Source of the DNA: Sphingobacteriia bacterium 28-36-52
GTDB lineage: Bacteria; Bacteroidota; Bacteroidia; Chitinophagales; Chitinophagaceae
Direction of reading: 5' to 3'
NCBI GenBank assembly: GCA_002281575.1
Contig: NCGN01000005.1
Coordinates: 84,837-148,836 of the forward strand
DNA: 64,000 bases
Shown: positions 9,971 to 19,207 of the stretch, in pieces
Numbering within the stretch: the first letter of the stretch is position 1
How the letters are laid out: each line of letters opens with the position of its first letter
Position numbers and translations under genes: made by a program
Notes under the pieces: generated by a model
What the model saw: the letters and a program-made list of their open reading frames with translations, nothing else
Told to the model about the DNA's origin: nothing
The model's database searches: none

Positions 9971-10729
9971 TTATTGAATGATTCTAAGTTTTATATTTCT
10001 AAAAGATACACCTTTTGCCCAATCTTGTAAACCAATATGACCTTTTGTTGCTTTGCTAAAATCAGGAAATACCGAAGCTTTGCTGTTGGCTACTAAGCCC
10101 TTCCAACGCTCAGAGCCAATTTGTTCCTCAGCGGTCATGATCCCATTGAGCCAAAAATTTATTTTTCCATTTACTTGCATAATTCTACTAGTATTCCATT
10201 CCCCTGCGGGTTTAGGCTCAACTGAGTTTTTAAGGGGAGCTAAGCCGTAGAGGGCGCCAGCCCCCTTTTTTCCCCCATTGAGGTAGCCAGCTTGCATATT
10301 GGGGTTGTCTAATAATTGGTACTCTGGACCGGTAGCCCAAGTAGCTATATAACTGGTATCGTCTTGCACATTAATAAAAACGCCGCTATTCCCTTCGCGG
10401 GCAATTTTCCAATCAAAAACCAATTCATAGTTCTCATATACCCCATCGGTAACAATATCACCATGCGTACCCGAAGTATCATTGGTGCTGGTGGTTAGTT
10501 CCCCATCAATGGCTTTCCAAGCATGCTTCATGTTGGGCTTGCTAAACATATGCCAGCCATCGGTGGTTTCACCATCAAATAATAAAACCCAACCAGCCGA
10601 TTTTTCTTCAGCTGAAAGGGAATTCTGTTCGGGGACAGCTTCCCCCAAAAAATTCGTAATAATAAAGTAGATGAAAACAAAGAAAGCTACTACTAGCCCA
10701 ACAATTTTGAATAGAGATGAACTTTTCAT
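9971..10729 (-). CDS. DUF1080 / 3-keto-disaccharide hydrolase domain protein
   Basis: 252 residues. An N-terminal hydrophobic segment (SLFKIVGLVVAFFVFIYFIIT) works as uncleaved anchor or signal. The remainder is a concanavalin-like DUF1080 fold: GWVLLFDGETTDGWHMFSKP near the start, GNSGVFINVQDD, GPEYQLLDNP, and GHIGLQDWAKGVSFRNIKL at the end, all typical of the family now annotated as 3-keto-disaccharide hydrolase. Expected location is the periplasm. First gene of a probable two-gene transcript with the M1 peptidase. The 182 bases upstream, shared with bactofilin, are AT-rich without a convincing promoter match. Confidence 0.88.
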   Translation of the reverse strand: MKSSSLFKIVGLVVAFFVFIYFIITNFLGEAVPEQNSLSAEEKSAGWVLLFDGETTDGWHMFSKPNMKHAWKAIDGELTTSTNDTSGTHGDIVTDGVYENYELVFDWKIAREGNSGVFINVQDDTSYIATWATGPEYQLLDNPNMQAGYLNGGKKGAGALYGLAPLKNSVEPKPAGEWNTSRIMQVNGKINFWLNGIMTAEEQIGSERWKGLVANSKASVFPDFSKATKGHIGLQDWAKGVSFRNIKLRIIQ

Positions 10730-10911
10730 ATTGATTGAGAATTAATAAATAGTAAGGTAAGACTGTTTAAAATAAAAACCCTATTCACCGATTAATAGCA
10801 CGGATTCTCCCTAGCTATCAAACAAAATATAAATTTTTATCATGTTTTATAGGATAAAAACGAAATATTGATTAATTTTATAATCCCCTTTTAATTTTAA
10901 AATTTTATAAT

Positions 10912-11472
10912 ATGATTGATCAAAGTCAGGTTTTAATCACTTTGCCAGACGGAGTTTTTATGGAGGGTCATTTTAAAACAAAGCATTCACTTAAAATTGA
11001 AAGCAGTATCAATGGCACGCTTTTGTCTAAGCAAAAAGTAATCCTAGAATCTAATTCAGTATTTAATGGTGATTTAATTTGCTCTGAACTGGTATTATCA
11101 GGAAAATTTAGTGGTAATATATTTTGTACAGGTAAAGTTCAAGTAAAGCAGGGCTGCCAAATTTCAGGAAGAGTATATACCTATCGTTTTGAGAACGATG
11201 AAATGACCAATTTAGATTGTATTATTAGTGTACCAGATACCAATACCATCAATAGAATCAAAGAAATCATTGATGGCATAGATGTTGACCAAAAACTAAG
11301 CTCTGATCCTAATTTACCAAGCCTAATCAAAATTTACGAAGACAATTTAGCTGCCAAAGAAAAAGTGAAATTACCAGAATTGGTTAAAGAGCAAGCAAAA
11401 CCTATTCCTGTTCCAAACGGAATACCAACAGGCGCAACCAATGGTGTACATACCAATGGTGTTTCAAAATAA
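10912..11472 (+). CDS. Bactofilin (polymer-forming cytoskeletal protein)
   Basis: 186 residues. The central bactofilin right-handed beta-helix is visible as six-residue rungs rich in hydrophobics and glycine (SINGTLLSKQKVILES, SVFNGDLICSELVLSGKFSGN, GKVQVKQGCQISG). The tail (~120-186) is charged and ends in a low-complexity proline/glycine/asparagine stretch. Bactofilins polymerise without nucleotide at the inner membrane and position cell-wall enzymes. No M23 peptidase partner is adjacent. A strong terminator follows, so it is transcribed alone. Confidence 0.9.
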   Translation: MIDQSQVLITLPDGVFMEGHFKTKHSLKIESSINGTLLSKQKVILESNSVFNGDLICSELVLSGKFSGNIFCTGKVQVKQGCQISGRVYTYRFENDEMTNLDCIISVPDTNTINRIKEIIDGIDVDQKLSSDPNLPSLIKIYEDNLAAKEKVKLPELVKEQAKPIPVPNGIPTGATNGVHTNGVSK

Positions 11473-11493
11473 TCATCAACTTAAGCATATTTG

Positions 11494-11523
11494 AAAGGCT
11501 GCTCCAACGGGCGGCCTTTTTTA
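11494..11523 (+). terminator. Rho-independent terminator after bactofilin
   Basis: An 11-bp stem (AAAGGCTGCTC with GGGCGGCCTTT, two G-U pairs) closes a CAAC loop and runs into a T-rich tract, 21 bases after the bactofilin stop codon. Confidence 0.85.
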
Positions 11524-11595
11524 TTATTCATAATTCCGTAATAATTCCTTAACCCTGGGGTAATATAGCAGTGGGAGATTTGTAAAACACTACCC

Positions 11596-12453
11596 ATGGA
11601 AAAACGCTCGGTGAACGTAGTAGTAATCAGCGATTTGCATTTAGGAACATATGGTTGTCATGCAACTGAAATAGTCAACTACTTAAAAAGCATAGCTCCT
11701 CAAATTTTAATATTAAACGGCGACATCATAGATGGTTGGCAGTTTAGCAAAAGGTATTTTCCTGCAAGTCACTTGCAAGTGATTAAAGAAATCATGAACC
11801 TCGTAAGCAATGGTACACGCGTAATTTATATTACGGGCAACCACGATGAAATGCTTCGCAGATACAGCGATGTAGAGATTGGCAATTTTAAATTAACCGA
11901 TAAGGTAGTCATGGAAATTGATGGAAAAATGACTTGGATTTTTCATGGCGATGTATTTGACGCAACAACCAAAGGAAGCGCCAAGCTGCTGGCAAAACTA
12001 GGCGGACATGGATACGACTTACTCATTTTATTAAATAGATTCATTAATTACTTTCTAAAAATTGCGGGAAAAGAAAAAATGAGTTTGAGTAAGAAAGTAA
12101 AAGACAGTGTAAAACAGGCAGTTTCTTGGATAGGTAATTTTGAACAAACCGCTGCAGAATTAGCCATTTCTAAAAACTATGATTATGTAATATGTGGTCA
12201 TATACATCAGCCACAAGTACGAACAGTAGAAACCGCAGAAGGCAAAGTGGTGTACATGAATAGCGGAGACTGGATTGAAAATTTAACCGCTTTAGAATAT
12301 ACTGATCATGCTTGGTCCATTTACCAATATGACCCAAAGGTATTTACCAGCGAGGTTAATACAACAAAACCAAGCAAGCCAAAACAGCCTGCAATCAATG
12401 TGATTACCGACGAAGTAACCCTGTTTCTAAACTCATTAATACTACAAGCATGA
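11596..12453 (+). CDS. UDP-2,3-diacylglucosamine diphosphatase-like metallophosphoesterase
   Basis: 285 residues. All calcineurin-type metal motifs are present: D13-x-H15 (ISDLHLG), G42-D43 (LNGDIIDGW), GNHD at 81-84, HGD (~116) and GHIHQP (~207). The NGDIIDGWQF and spacing match LpxH-like enzymes, although in Bacteroidota several paralogues of unknown substrate exist. It overlaps the next gene by ATGA, so it is translationally coupled to a glycosyltransferase; this suggests a lipid-linked sugar substrate, but that is inference. Confidence 0.8.
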   Translation: MEKRSVNVVVISDLHLGTYGCHATEIVNYLKSIAPQILILNGDIIDGWQFSKRYFPASHLQVIKEIMNLVSNGTRVIYITGNHDEMLRRYSDVEIGNFKLTDKVVMEIDGKMTWIFHGDVFDATTKGSAKLLAKLGGHGYDLLILLNRFINYFLKIAGKEKMSLSKKVKDSVKQAVSWIGNFEQTAAELAISKNYDYVICGHIHQPQVRTVETAEGKVVYMNSGDWIENLTALEYTDHAWSIYQYDPKVFTSEVNTTKPSKPKQPAINVITDEVTLFLNSLILQA

Positions 12454-13502
12454 AAATATTTTATGCCGTACAAGCCACTGGTAATGGACATACTGCTCGT
12501 GCAAAAGAATTAATACCCTTTTTGCAACGCTATGGGCAAGTAGATGTTTTTTTGAGCGGCAACAACAGCAATTTAAAAGTAGACTTACCAGTAAAATACC
12601 AAAGCAAGGGAGTTAGTTTGTTTTATGGCAATAGAGGTGGATTGGATTATTGGAAGATGGCAAAAGAGTTGTCGCTATTCAATATTATAAAAGAAGCAAG
12701 GGAGTTACCTGTTGATCAATATGATTTAGTTATTAATGATTTTGAAAGCATTACTTCTTTGGCTTGTAAAATAAAACAGGTTCCTTCTATAGGGTTTGGT
12801 CATCAAGCTAGTTTCAAAAGCAAGCTAACTCCAAGACCAGTTAGCAAAGATTGGATGGGAGAATTGGTTCTAAAAAATTATGCAACTGCAACAAAATATA
12901 TTGGATTACATTTTGAACAGTACGATGACTTTATTTATTCTCCTATCATTAAAGAGCAGGTATTATTCGCAAACCCCAAAAACCTAGGACATATTGCCGT
13001 TTATCTTTCACATTATAGTGATGAAGTGGTAGCCAGTTATTTAAATAAATTACCTGGCCAGCTATTTCATTTGTTTAGTAAGAAAGAAAAAACAATTAAT
13101 CAGCGAGGCAATATCATTTACATGCCAATAGACAATGCCATGTTTACTCAAAGTATGATAAACGCAACAGGCGTAATTACAGGTGCGGGTTTTGAAACAC
13201 CAGCAGAAGCACTTTATATGAATAAAAAATTACTCTGTGTGCCTATTAAAGGACAGTATGAGCAATTGTGTAATGCAGCGGCACTCAACAACTTTGGCGT
13301 GCCTATATTAACTAGTTTAACTACCGATTTTACTTCGCAAGTAAACAATTGGCTGAGTGGAGCTCCTCAAACTAAACTTAACCTTAGTTTTGATACAACA
13401 ACTATTGTAGAAAAACTAATGGAGCAAGCAGATTCATTGCAAGTACAAGAGCAAGAGTATAATCAATATGAACTCGATCATCTTTCCTTAAAATTTCGCT
13501 AA
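12450..13502 (+). CDS. Glycosyltransferase-like protein (MJ1255 / GT28-like family)
   Basis: 350 residues. It opens with FYAVQATGNGHTARAKELIPFL, the GxGHxxR-type acceptor loop of GT-B enzymes such as MurG and diacylglycerol glucosyltransferases. The C-terminal half carries GAGFETPAEALYMNKKLLCVPIKGQYEQ, the sugar-nucleotide loop typical of this family. Cytoplasmic or membrane-peripheral. Its start overlaps the phosphoesterase stop (ATGA), and the following GH1 gene begins at the base after its stop. Product unknown; a glycolipid is plausible. Confidence 0.78.
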   Translation: MKIFYAVQATGNGHTARAKELIPFLQRYGQVDVFLSGNNSNLKVDLPVKYQSKGVSLFYGNRGGLDYWKMAKELSLFNIIKEARELPVDQYDLVINDFESITSLACKIKQVPSIGFGHQASFKSKLTPRPVSKDWMGELVLKNYATATKYIGLHFEQYDDFIYSPIIKEQVLFANPKNLGHIAVYLSHYSDEVVASYLNKLPGQLFHLFSKKEKTINQRGNIIYMPIDNAMFTQSMINATGVITGAGFETPAEALYMNKKLLCVPIKGQYEQLCNAAALNNFGVPILTSLTTDFTSQVNNWLSGAPQTKLNLSFDTTTIVEKLMEQADSLQVQEQEYNQYELDHLSLKFR

Positions 13503-14855
13503 TTGAGCAAGGATACCATTTTAAAAGCCAGTGATTTTGGGGATGATTTTTTATGGGGTGTTGTAATTGCTGCTGCACAAAATGAGGGCGCTTATAAAAC
13601 AGACGGCAGAGGGCTTTCTATATGGGACCAGTTTGCCAATAAACAAGGAAAAATTAAAGGAAGTGCAACGCCATCTGTTGCTTGTGATTTTTATCATCGT
13701 TACAAAGATGATTTGTTATTGGTAAAAGCATTAGGCTTTAAAGTATTTCGATTTTCCATTTCTTGGAGTAGAATATTACCATTGGGTACGGGCAAAGTAA
13801 ATCAAGAAGGAATTCAGTTTTATCATCGTTTAATAGATGAATGTATCAATTTAGATTTGATACCTTATGTTACGCTTTACCATTGGGACTTACCAGCAGC
13901 TTTAGAAAAAGAAGGTGGTTGGACTTCTACTCATTTATTAAAATGGTTTAGTAGGTATGTACAAATATGCACTCAAGAGTATGGCAACAAAGTAAAAAAT
14001 TGGATAGTGCTAAATGAGCCCATGGGCTTTACTTCTTTGGGATATATGATTGCAAAACATGCTCCAGGAAAAATGGGACTCAGTAATTTTTTACCAGCAA
14101 TTCACAACGCAGTGATGGCACAAGCAGAAGGAGGGAGAATTATTAGAGCCAATGTGCCCCATGCAAATATTGGAACCAGTTTTTCTTGCAGTGAAATAAT
14201 ACCAGCTACCCAAAATAAAAAAGACATTGATGCAGCAAAGCGAATTGATATATTATTGAATAGGCTGTTTATAGAACCCAGTTTGGGTATGGGTTATCCC
14301 TCCGATGATTTTGCATTAATGGATAAATTGTATTTACACAATAAGGCCTGGAAGTTTACAGAAAGAATGCAGTTTGATTTTGATTTTATTGGCGTACAAA
14401 ACTATTTTCCAGTTGTGGTAAAACACAATTCCGTAATACCCATTATTCAAGCATCGGATAATAGTGCCAAATCTAGAAAAGTACCCATTACCGATATGGG
14501 CTGGGAAGTAAATCCAAATAGTTTCTACAATATCATTCGGCAGTTTGCTGCATATCCTAACGTTAAAAAAATAATCATTTCCGAAAACGGTGCGTTTTAC
14601 AAAGACAAAATAATAAATGGCGTAATCAACGACATCAATCGCATCCAATATTTTCAACAATATTTAGAGGCTTTGCTAAAAGCAAAAAATAGCGGAATAA
14701 ATATTGCCGGTTATTTTGCTTGGACCTTGATGGATAATTTTGAATGGTCAGAAGGCTATCATGCACGATTTGGATTGGTGCATGTAGATTTTAAAACCCA
14801 ACTTAGAACAGTGAAACAGTCAGGTCATTGGTTCAGGCAATTTCTTGCACAATAA
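13503..14855 (+). CDS. GH1 family glycoside hydrolase (beta-glucosidase-like)
   Basis: 450 residues. It begins at a TTG directly abutting the previous stop codon; FLWGVVIAAAQNEGA, the conserved GH1 entry motif, starts at residue 16, so no downstream start is possible. The catalytic acid/base E172 lies in LNEPMG and the nucleophile E361 in ISENGA; LYHWDLP and the C-terminal WTLMDNFEWSEGY are also intact. No signal peptide: cytosolic. Family members hydrolyse beta-glucosides or related glycosides. Coupling to a glycosyltransferase gene is unusual for a catabolic glucosidase and hints that it trims or transfers sugars on an endogenous glycoside. Confidence 0.9.
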   Translation: MSKDTILKASDFGDDFLWGVVIAAAQNEGAYKTDGRGLSIWDQFANKQGKIKGSATPSVACDFYHRYKDDLLLVKALGFKVFRFSISWSRILPLGTGKVNQEGIQFYHRLIDECINLDLIPYVTLYHWDLPAALEKEGGWTSTHLLKWFSRYVQICTQEYGNKVKNWIVLNEPMGFTSLGYMIAKHAPGKMGLSNFLPAIHNAVMAQAEGGRIIRANVPHANIGTSFSCSEIIPATQNKKDIDAAKRIDILLNRLFIEPSLGMGYPSDDFALMDKLYLHNKAWKFTERMQFDFDFIGVQNYFPVVVKHNSVIPIIQASDNSAKSRKVPITDMGWEVNPNSFYNIIRQFAAYPNVKKIIISENGAFYKDKIINGVINDINRIQYFQQYLEALLKAKNSGINIAGYFAWTLMDNFEWSEGYHARFGLVHVDFKTQLRTVKQSGHWFRQFLAQ

Positions 14856-14872
14856 TGTTGTAAATTGGTTCC

Positions 14873-16171
14873 ATGAAAACCAATGCGAAAAACCAATTGC
14901 TCTTCATTATTGCAACGATGCTATTTGTATTTAATTCTGCAAATAGCCAATCCACAGATACAAAAATCAAATCTAATACCTATTATATTACCGCCAACAA
15001 AGTATTTGATGGAGAAACAATGCAGTCTAATTGGACAGTGATTGTTCAAGGAAATACCATTACTGCTGCAGGTCCTACAGAAAAATTAGCAGTACCTCCA
15101 GATGCAATAGTTATTAATTATCCCAATGCCACTTTAACGCCAGGATTAATTGAAGGGCATTCACATATACTATTGTATCCTTATAATATAACCGACTGGG
15201 ACACACAAGTGTCTAAAGAGTCGGATGCATATAGAACAGTAAGAGCTACTGTGCATGTAAAGAAAACATTGTTAGCTGGTTTTACCACTGCCAGAGACCT
15301 AGGATCAGAAGGTGCCGGTTATGCGGATGTAGCCATTAAAAGAGCCATTGATGATGGCATCATTCCCGGCCCGCGATTATTGGTTGCAGGAAGAGCCATT
15401 GTGGCTACTGGTTCATATGGTCCTAAAGGCTACGACCTAGACCAACAAATCATGATTGGTGCAGAAGAAGCAGATGGAAATAATTTGATTAAAGTGGTAA
15501 GAGATCAAATTGGTAAAGGTGCAGATTTGATAAAAGTATATGCCGATTACCGTTGGGGATTAAATGATGAAGCTGCCCCCACTTTTACTTTAGATGAGTT
15601 GAAACTAATTAATGAAGTTACAAGAAGTAGTGGAAGAGTGATGGTGGCGCATGCTAAAACCAATGAAGCCATGCAAAGAGCCATATTAGGTGGGGCAGTT
15701 ACGATAGAGCATGGAGACTTGTTAAATGCAGAAACGGCAGCATTGATGAAACAGAAAGGAGTGGTATATTTTCCTACATTGGCTGCAACAGAATCGGTAA
15801 CACAATACAAGGGTTGGAAAAAAGGAGTTGAACCAGAACCCGAAGCAGTTACTCAAAAGCGTAAAGCATTTAGAATTGCTATGGACAATGACGTAACCAT
15901 TGGAATGGGCGGAGACGTGGGTGTGTTTGCACATGGAGAGAATGTATTAGAAATGGAATTGATGGTTAACTATGGCATGAAGCCTTTGCGAGTTTTGCAA
16001 GCTGCTACAAGCATAAATGCAAAAGCGCTTCAATTAGAAAATAAGATTGGATTTATTAAAACAGGTCATTTGGCAGACCTAGTTATTTTTGAAGGAGACC
16101 CATCCATATCTATCTCCGCATTACGAAAGCCATTGTGGGTAATGAAAAACGGAGTGGTTTATTTACCTTAG
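14873..16171 (+). CDS. Secreted amidohydrolase-superfamily metal-dependent hydrolase
   Basis: 432 residues with a signal peptide (end NSANSQ). Metal-ligand motifs of the amidohydrolase TIM barrel are visible: GLIEGHSHIL (~95-104), a carboxylated-lysine candidate in LIKVYADY, MVAHAKT, IEHGDLL and GMGGDVG. It is closest to the imidazolonepropionase-like/prolidase-like group that cleaves cyclic amides or dipeptides in the periplasm. It is followed after 4 bases by a dicarboxylate-type transporter, with which it probably forms an operon; the product may be an acidic metabolite carried by that transporter (inference). Confidence 0.85.
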   Translation: MKTNAKNQLLFIIATMLFVFNSANSQSTDTKIKSNTYYITANKVFDGETMQSNWTVIVQGNTITAAGPTEKLAVPPDAIVINYPNATLTPGLIEGHSHILLYPYNITDWDTQVSKESDAYRTVRATVHVKKTLLAGFTTARDLGSEGAGYADVAIKRAIDDGIIPGPRLLVAGRAIVATGSYGPKGYDLDQQIMIGAEEADGNNLIKVVRDQIGKGADLIKVYADYRWGLNDEAAPTFTLDELKLINEVTRSSGRVMVAHAKTNEAMQRAILGGAVTIEHGDLLNAETAALMKQKGVVYFPTLAATESVTQYKGWKKGVEPEPEAVTQKRKAFRIAMDNDVTIGMGGDVGVFAHGENVLEMELMVNYGMKPLRVLQAATSINAKALQLENKIGFIKTGHLADLVIFEGDPSISISALRKPLWVMKNGVVYLP

Positions 16172-16175
16172 GCAA

Positions 16176-17678
16176 ATGATTTATCAGCGTTATAAGAAAG
16201 AAATAGCCATGCTAATTGGTTTGGTTATAGCATTGTTGTTTTATTTTTTCAATCCATTTTCTTTAGCGCCTAAATCGGTGACGGTTTTGTCTATTGCTTT
16301 TGCAATGATTAGTTGGTGGGTATTAGAAGCAGCACCATTAGCCGTGGTAGCATTGGTACCAATTGTAGTATTTCCATTATTGGGTATTGCAACTGTTAAA
16401 GAAGTAACCAAGTCTTATTCCGATTCAACTATTTTTTTATTCATGGGTGGTTTTTTTATTGCGCTAGCAATAGAAAAGTGGAATCTGCATAAACGTATAG
16501 CGCTTGGGATCATTAATATAACTGGTACCAATGGAGACCGAATAATATTAGGCTTTATTTTAGCTACTTGTTTTTTAAGTTTATGGTTAAGCAATACCGC
16601 CACCACTATGATGATGTTGCCAATTGCCGGCTCTGTTATACATGTGATTAATAAGCACCATAACAAAGAGGGTAATATCAAAAACTTCTCGTTGGTCTTA
16701 ATGTTGTCTATTGCGTATGCATCCAATTTTGCATTGGGCACTATTATAGGTACGCCCCCTAATGTGGCATATGTAGCGCATATAAGTGAACGATTTAATT
16801 ATACCATTGGCTTTACCAATTGGATGCTGGTATTTATGCCACTAACCATTGTAATGATACTTGGCCTTTATTGGGTTATGGTTAAATGGCTGTATCCAAA
16901 TAAAATTAGTCATAGTGTAGAAGGCAAAGCATTTATTCAAGAAGAGTTGGCTAAGCTGGGAAAAATATCCTTATCCGAAAAAAGAGTACTGATTATTTTT
17001 GGCATCACTGTTTTTTTATGGATAGCCAAAGATCTAATTAATGGTATTCAAAAAGTAATGGTGCTAGACGATGCTATTATTGCTATGGCTGGGGGATTAA
17101 CACTTTTCATAGTTTCTTCGGGCACCAAGCTGAATAAAGACCTCACCAATGAGCAGGCTGAAGAGCCAAACATAAAAGAAGTTGAAAATCATAATCGATT
17201 ATTGGAGTGGGAAGATACCAACAAGATGGCTTGGGGTATATTGTTGATGTTTGGTGGAGGTATTGCATTAGCAAAGGCTTTAGAAGACGCAAAACTATTG
17301 CAGCAACTCGGCACTTATATTGCTTCTTTTTCTTCAACTAATTTGTTGTTGATGATTTTAGTGGTTACTACACTCTCTGTTTTTTTAAGCGAAGTAATGA
17401 GCAATGTGGCACAGGTAATTGTGTTAGCACCAGTTATTTCATCTGTAGCTATTGCACTGAATATGGACCCCTTATCGTTGGGTATACCCATGACATTGGG
17501 TGCAAGTGTAGCCAGTATGTTGCCCATGGGTACACCACCGAATGCCATTGTATTTGCCAGTGGTTATGTTAAAATAAAAGACATGATTAAAACAGGATTT
17601 GTGTTGAATATTATATGCATCATCATCATCACCCTGTTCTGTTGGTTGTTGCAACCTTATCTAATTAATCTGCACTAA
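16176..17678 (+). CDS. SLC13/DASS family sodium:anion symporter
   Basis: 500 residues with about 11 hydrophobic helices. Two signature loops are present: SNTATTMMMLPI with GTIIGTPPNVAYVAH in the first half, and SEVMSNVAQVIVLAP with SMLPMGTPPNAIVFASG in the second, the inverted-repeat substrate sites of the divalent anion:Na+ symporter family. An ~85-residue hydrophilic loop (NKDLTNEQAEEPNIKEVEN) separates the halves. The substrate is probably a dicarboxylate, not determined from sequence. Same transcript as the preceding amidohydrolase. Confidence 0.88.
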   Translation: MIYQRYKKEIAMLIGLVIALLFYFFNPFSLAPKSVTVLSIAFAMISWWVLEAAPLAVVALVPIVVFPLLGIATVKEVTKSYSDSTIFLFMGGFFIALAIEKWNLHKRIALGIINITGTNGDRIILGFILATCFLSLWLSNTATTMMMLPIAGSVIHVINKHHNKEGNIKNFSLVLMLSIAYASNFALGTIIGTPPNVAYVAHISERFNYTIGFTNWMLVFMPLTIVMILGLYWVMVKWLYPNKISHSVEGKAFIQEELAKLGKISLSEKRVLIIFGITVFLWIAKDLINGIQKVMVLDDAIIAMAGGLTLFIVSSGTKLNKDLTNEQAEEPNIKEVENHNRLLEWEDTNKMAWGILLMFGGGIALAKALEDAKLLQQLGTYIASFSSTNLLLMILVVTTLSVFLSEVMSNVAQVIVLAPVISSVAIALNMDPLSLGIPMTLGASVASMLPMGTPPNAIVFASGYVKIKDMIKTGFVLNIICIIIITLFCWLLQPYLINLH

Positions 17679-17985
17679 TTAACTGATTTTGGCTATAAAT
17701 GGGGCTATATAGTCCAAATAGGATAGTAAAACAAGCAGGATTTTAGGCATTTTATTGAAGTTTTTAGATTAAAAAGAGTTGTTTTGTTTATCAATTGCGC
17801 TTTTTTGGGTGGTTTTTTAGTAAATTTCTATTAAATCAATGGGTTATAAATATTGTTTTACTATTAACTTATTGTAATTTAATATCTTTGCAAATGTTTC
17901 AGCCTGAATAAATAATAAGGTTCAGCAGATTTTTTTGCTACCGAAACCTGCGTTTCAGTTCAAAATTGTCAAAATTGTATATAGA
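17679..17985 (+). promoter_or_regulatory. Upstream region of the sphingolipid operon with a -7 box
   Basis: A 307-base AT-rich gap without a gene. TATCTTTG at 17883-17890 matches the Bacteroidota -7 element TAnnTTTG and would give a ~90-base leader before the ATG at 17986. No clear TTG -33 element stands at the right distance, so the promoter call is moderate. Nothing else recognisable was seen. Confidence 0.5.
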
Positions 17986-19194
17986 ATGATTCAAGAGAGT
18001 TTACTGGAAAAAATTAGAAGTTTTACTACCCCCGACGAATTAAAAAGCGCAGGTATTTACCCCTATTTCCGTGCAATTGAAAAAAACAATGACACTGAGG
18101 TAATGATTGGGGGTAATAAGGTATTGATGTTTGGTTCCAATAGTTATATGGGGCTAACCAACCATCCGGAAGTGTTAAAAGCGGCAAAAGATGCCATTGA
18201 TCAGTACGGCAGCAGTTGTTCTGGTTCTCGTTTTTTAAACGGCACTTCTAACTTACACGTTGAATTAGAAGACGCTTTGGCCAAGCATATTGGCAAAGAA
18301 GCTGCCCTAACTTTTACCACCGGATTTCAAACAAACCTAGGTGCTGTTTCTGCTATTACTGGAAGAACTGGAGTGATTATTTTAGATGAATTAGATCATG
18401 CTTCTATTATTGAAGGAGCAAGATTGTCTTTTTCTAAAATTCTTAAGTATGCTCACAACAATATGCAAGACCTTGAGCAAAAACTAAGTACCATTCCCTT
18501 AGATACCATCAAAATGATTGTAGTAGATGGTATATTTAGTATGGAAGGTGATATATGTAAATTGCCTGAAATTGTTGCACTTGCTAAGAAATACCAGTCA
18601 TTGGTAATGGTAGATGATGCCCATTCATTAGGGGTATTAGGTACACTTGGAAAAGGTACTGCTGATCATTTTGGGTTAACCAATGAAGTTGATTTAATTG
18701 TAGGAACATTTAGTAAGTCCTTGGCTTCTTTAGGTGGTTATGTGGCTGGAAGCAAAGAAATGATTAACTACTTAAAGCATACAGCGCGCTCAATGATTTT
18801 TAGTGCAAGCACTCCTCCATCTGCAACTGCATCCGCATTAGCAGCTTTGAGAATTATACAGCGTGAGCCAGAAAGATTAGACGCACTTTGGAAGAACACT
18901 GCTTATATGGTGAATGCTTTACAAGAATTGGGTTTTGAAATGGGCGCATCTGAAACCCCCATCATACCAATTTATATAAGAGATAATTTCCTCACTTTTA
19001 AATTTACACAACGCCTTTTTGAAGAGGGTATTTTTGTAAATCCAGTGGTTTCCCCTGCGGTTAAAAGTGACTCATCGCTTATTAGAATGTCTATCATGGC
19101 CACACATACGAAAGAGCAATTAGATACTGCATTAGAAAAATTGCAGTTGGTTGCCAATGAGCTGAATATAGCTAGACACGTATCTGTAGCATAA
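17986..19194 (+). CDS. spt: Serine palmitoyltransferase-like alpha-oxoamine synthase
   Basis: 402 residues from the ATG at 17986; an upstream in-frame TTG (17935) is less likely. PLP fold-type I enzyme of the alpha-oxoamine synthase family: substrate loop FGSNSYMGLTNHPEV, GSRFLNGTSNLHVELE, VDDAHSLGVLG, and the PLP lysine K244 in GTFSKSLASLGGY. The N-terminus (IYPYFRAIE) fits bacterial serine palmitoyltransferase rather than BioF or Kbl, and no biotin or threonine genes are nearby. It would condense serine with a long acyl-CoA to 3-ketosphinganine. The next two genes, a GNAT-like protein and an SDR, match the remaining steps of bacterial ceramide synthesis. Within the alpha-oxoamine synthases the exact product is inferred from context. 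Confidence 0.8.
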   Translation: MIQESLLEKIRSFTTPDELKSAGIYPYFRAIEKNNDTEVMIGGNKVLMFGSNSYMGLTNHPEVLKAAKDAIDQYGSSCSGSRFLNGTSNLHVELEDALAKHIGKEAALTFTTGFQTNLGAVSAITGRTGVIILDELDHASIIEGARLSFSKILKYAHNNMQDLEQKLSTIPLDTIKMIVVDGIFSMEGDICKLPEIVALAKKYQSLVMVDDAHSLGVLGTLGKGTADHFGLTNEVDLIVGTFSKSLASLGGYVAGSKEMINYLKHTARSMIFSASTPPSATASALAALRIIQREPERLDALWKNTAYMVNALQELGFEMGASETPIIPIYIRDNFLTFKFTQRLFEEGIFVNPVVSPAVKSDSSLIRMSIMATHTKEQLDTALEKLQLVANELNIARHVSVA

Positions 19195-19207
19195 TACTGC
19201 TTCCATT

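Noticed and set aside
17679..17985. tRNA or small RNA gene in the longest intergenic gaps (also 54570-55050 and 56813-57052)
   Set aside because: No cloverleaf arms or conserved TTCRANN-type loop found by eye.
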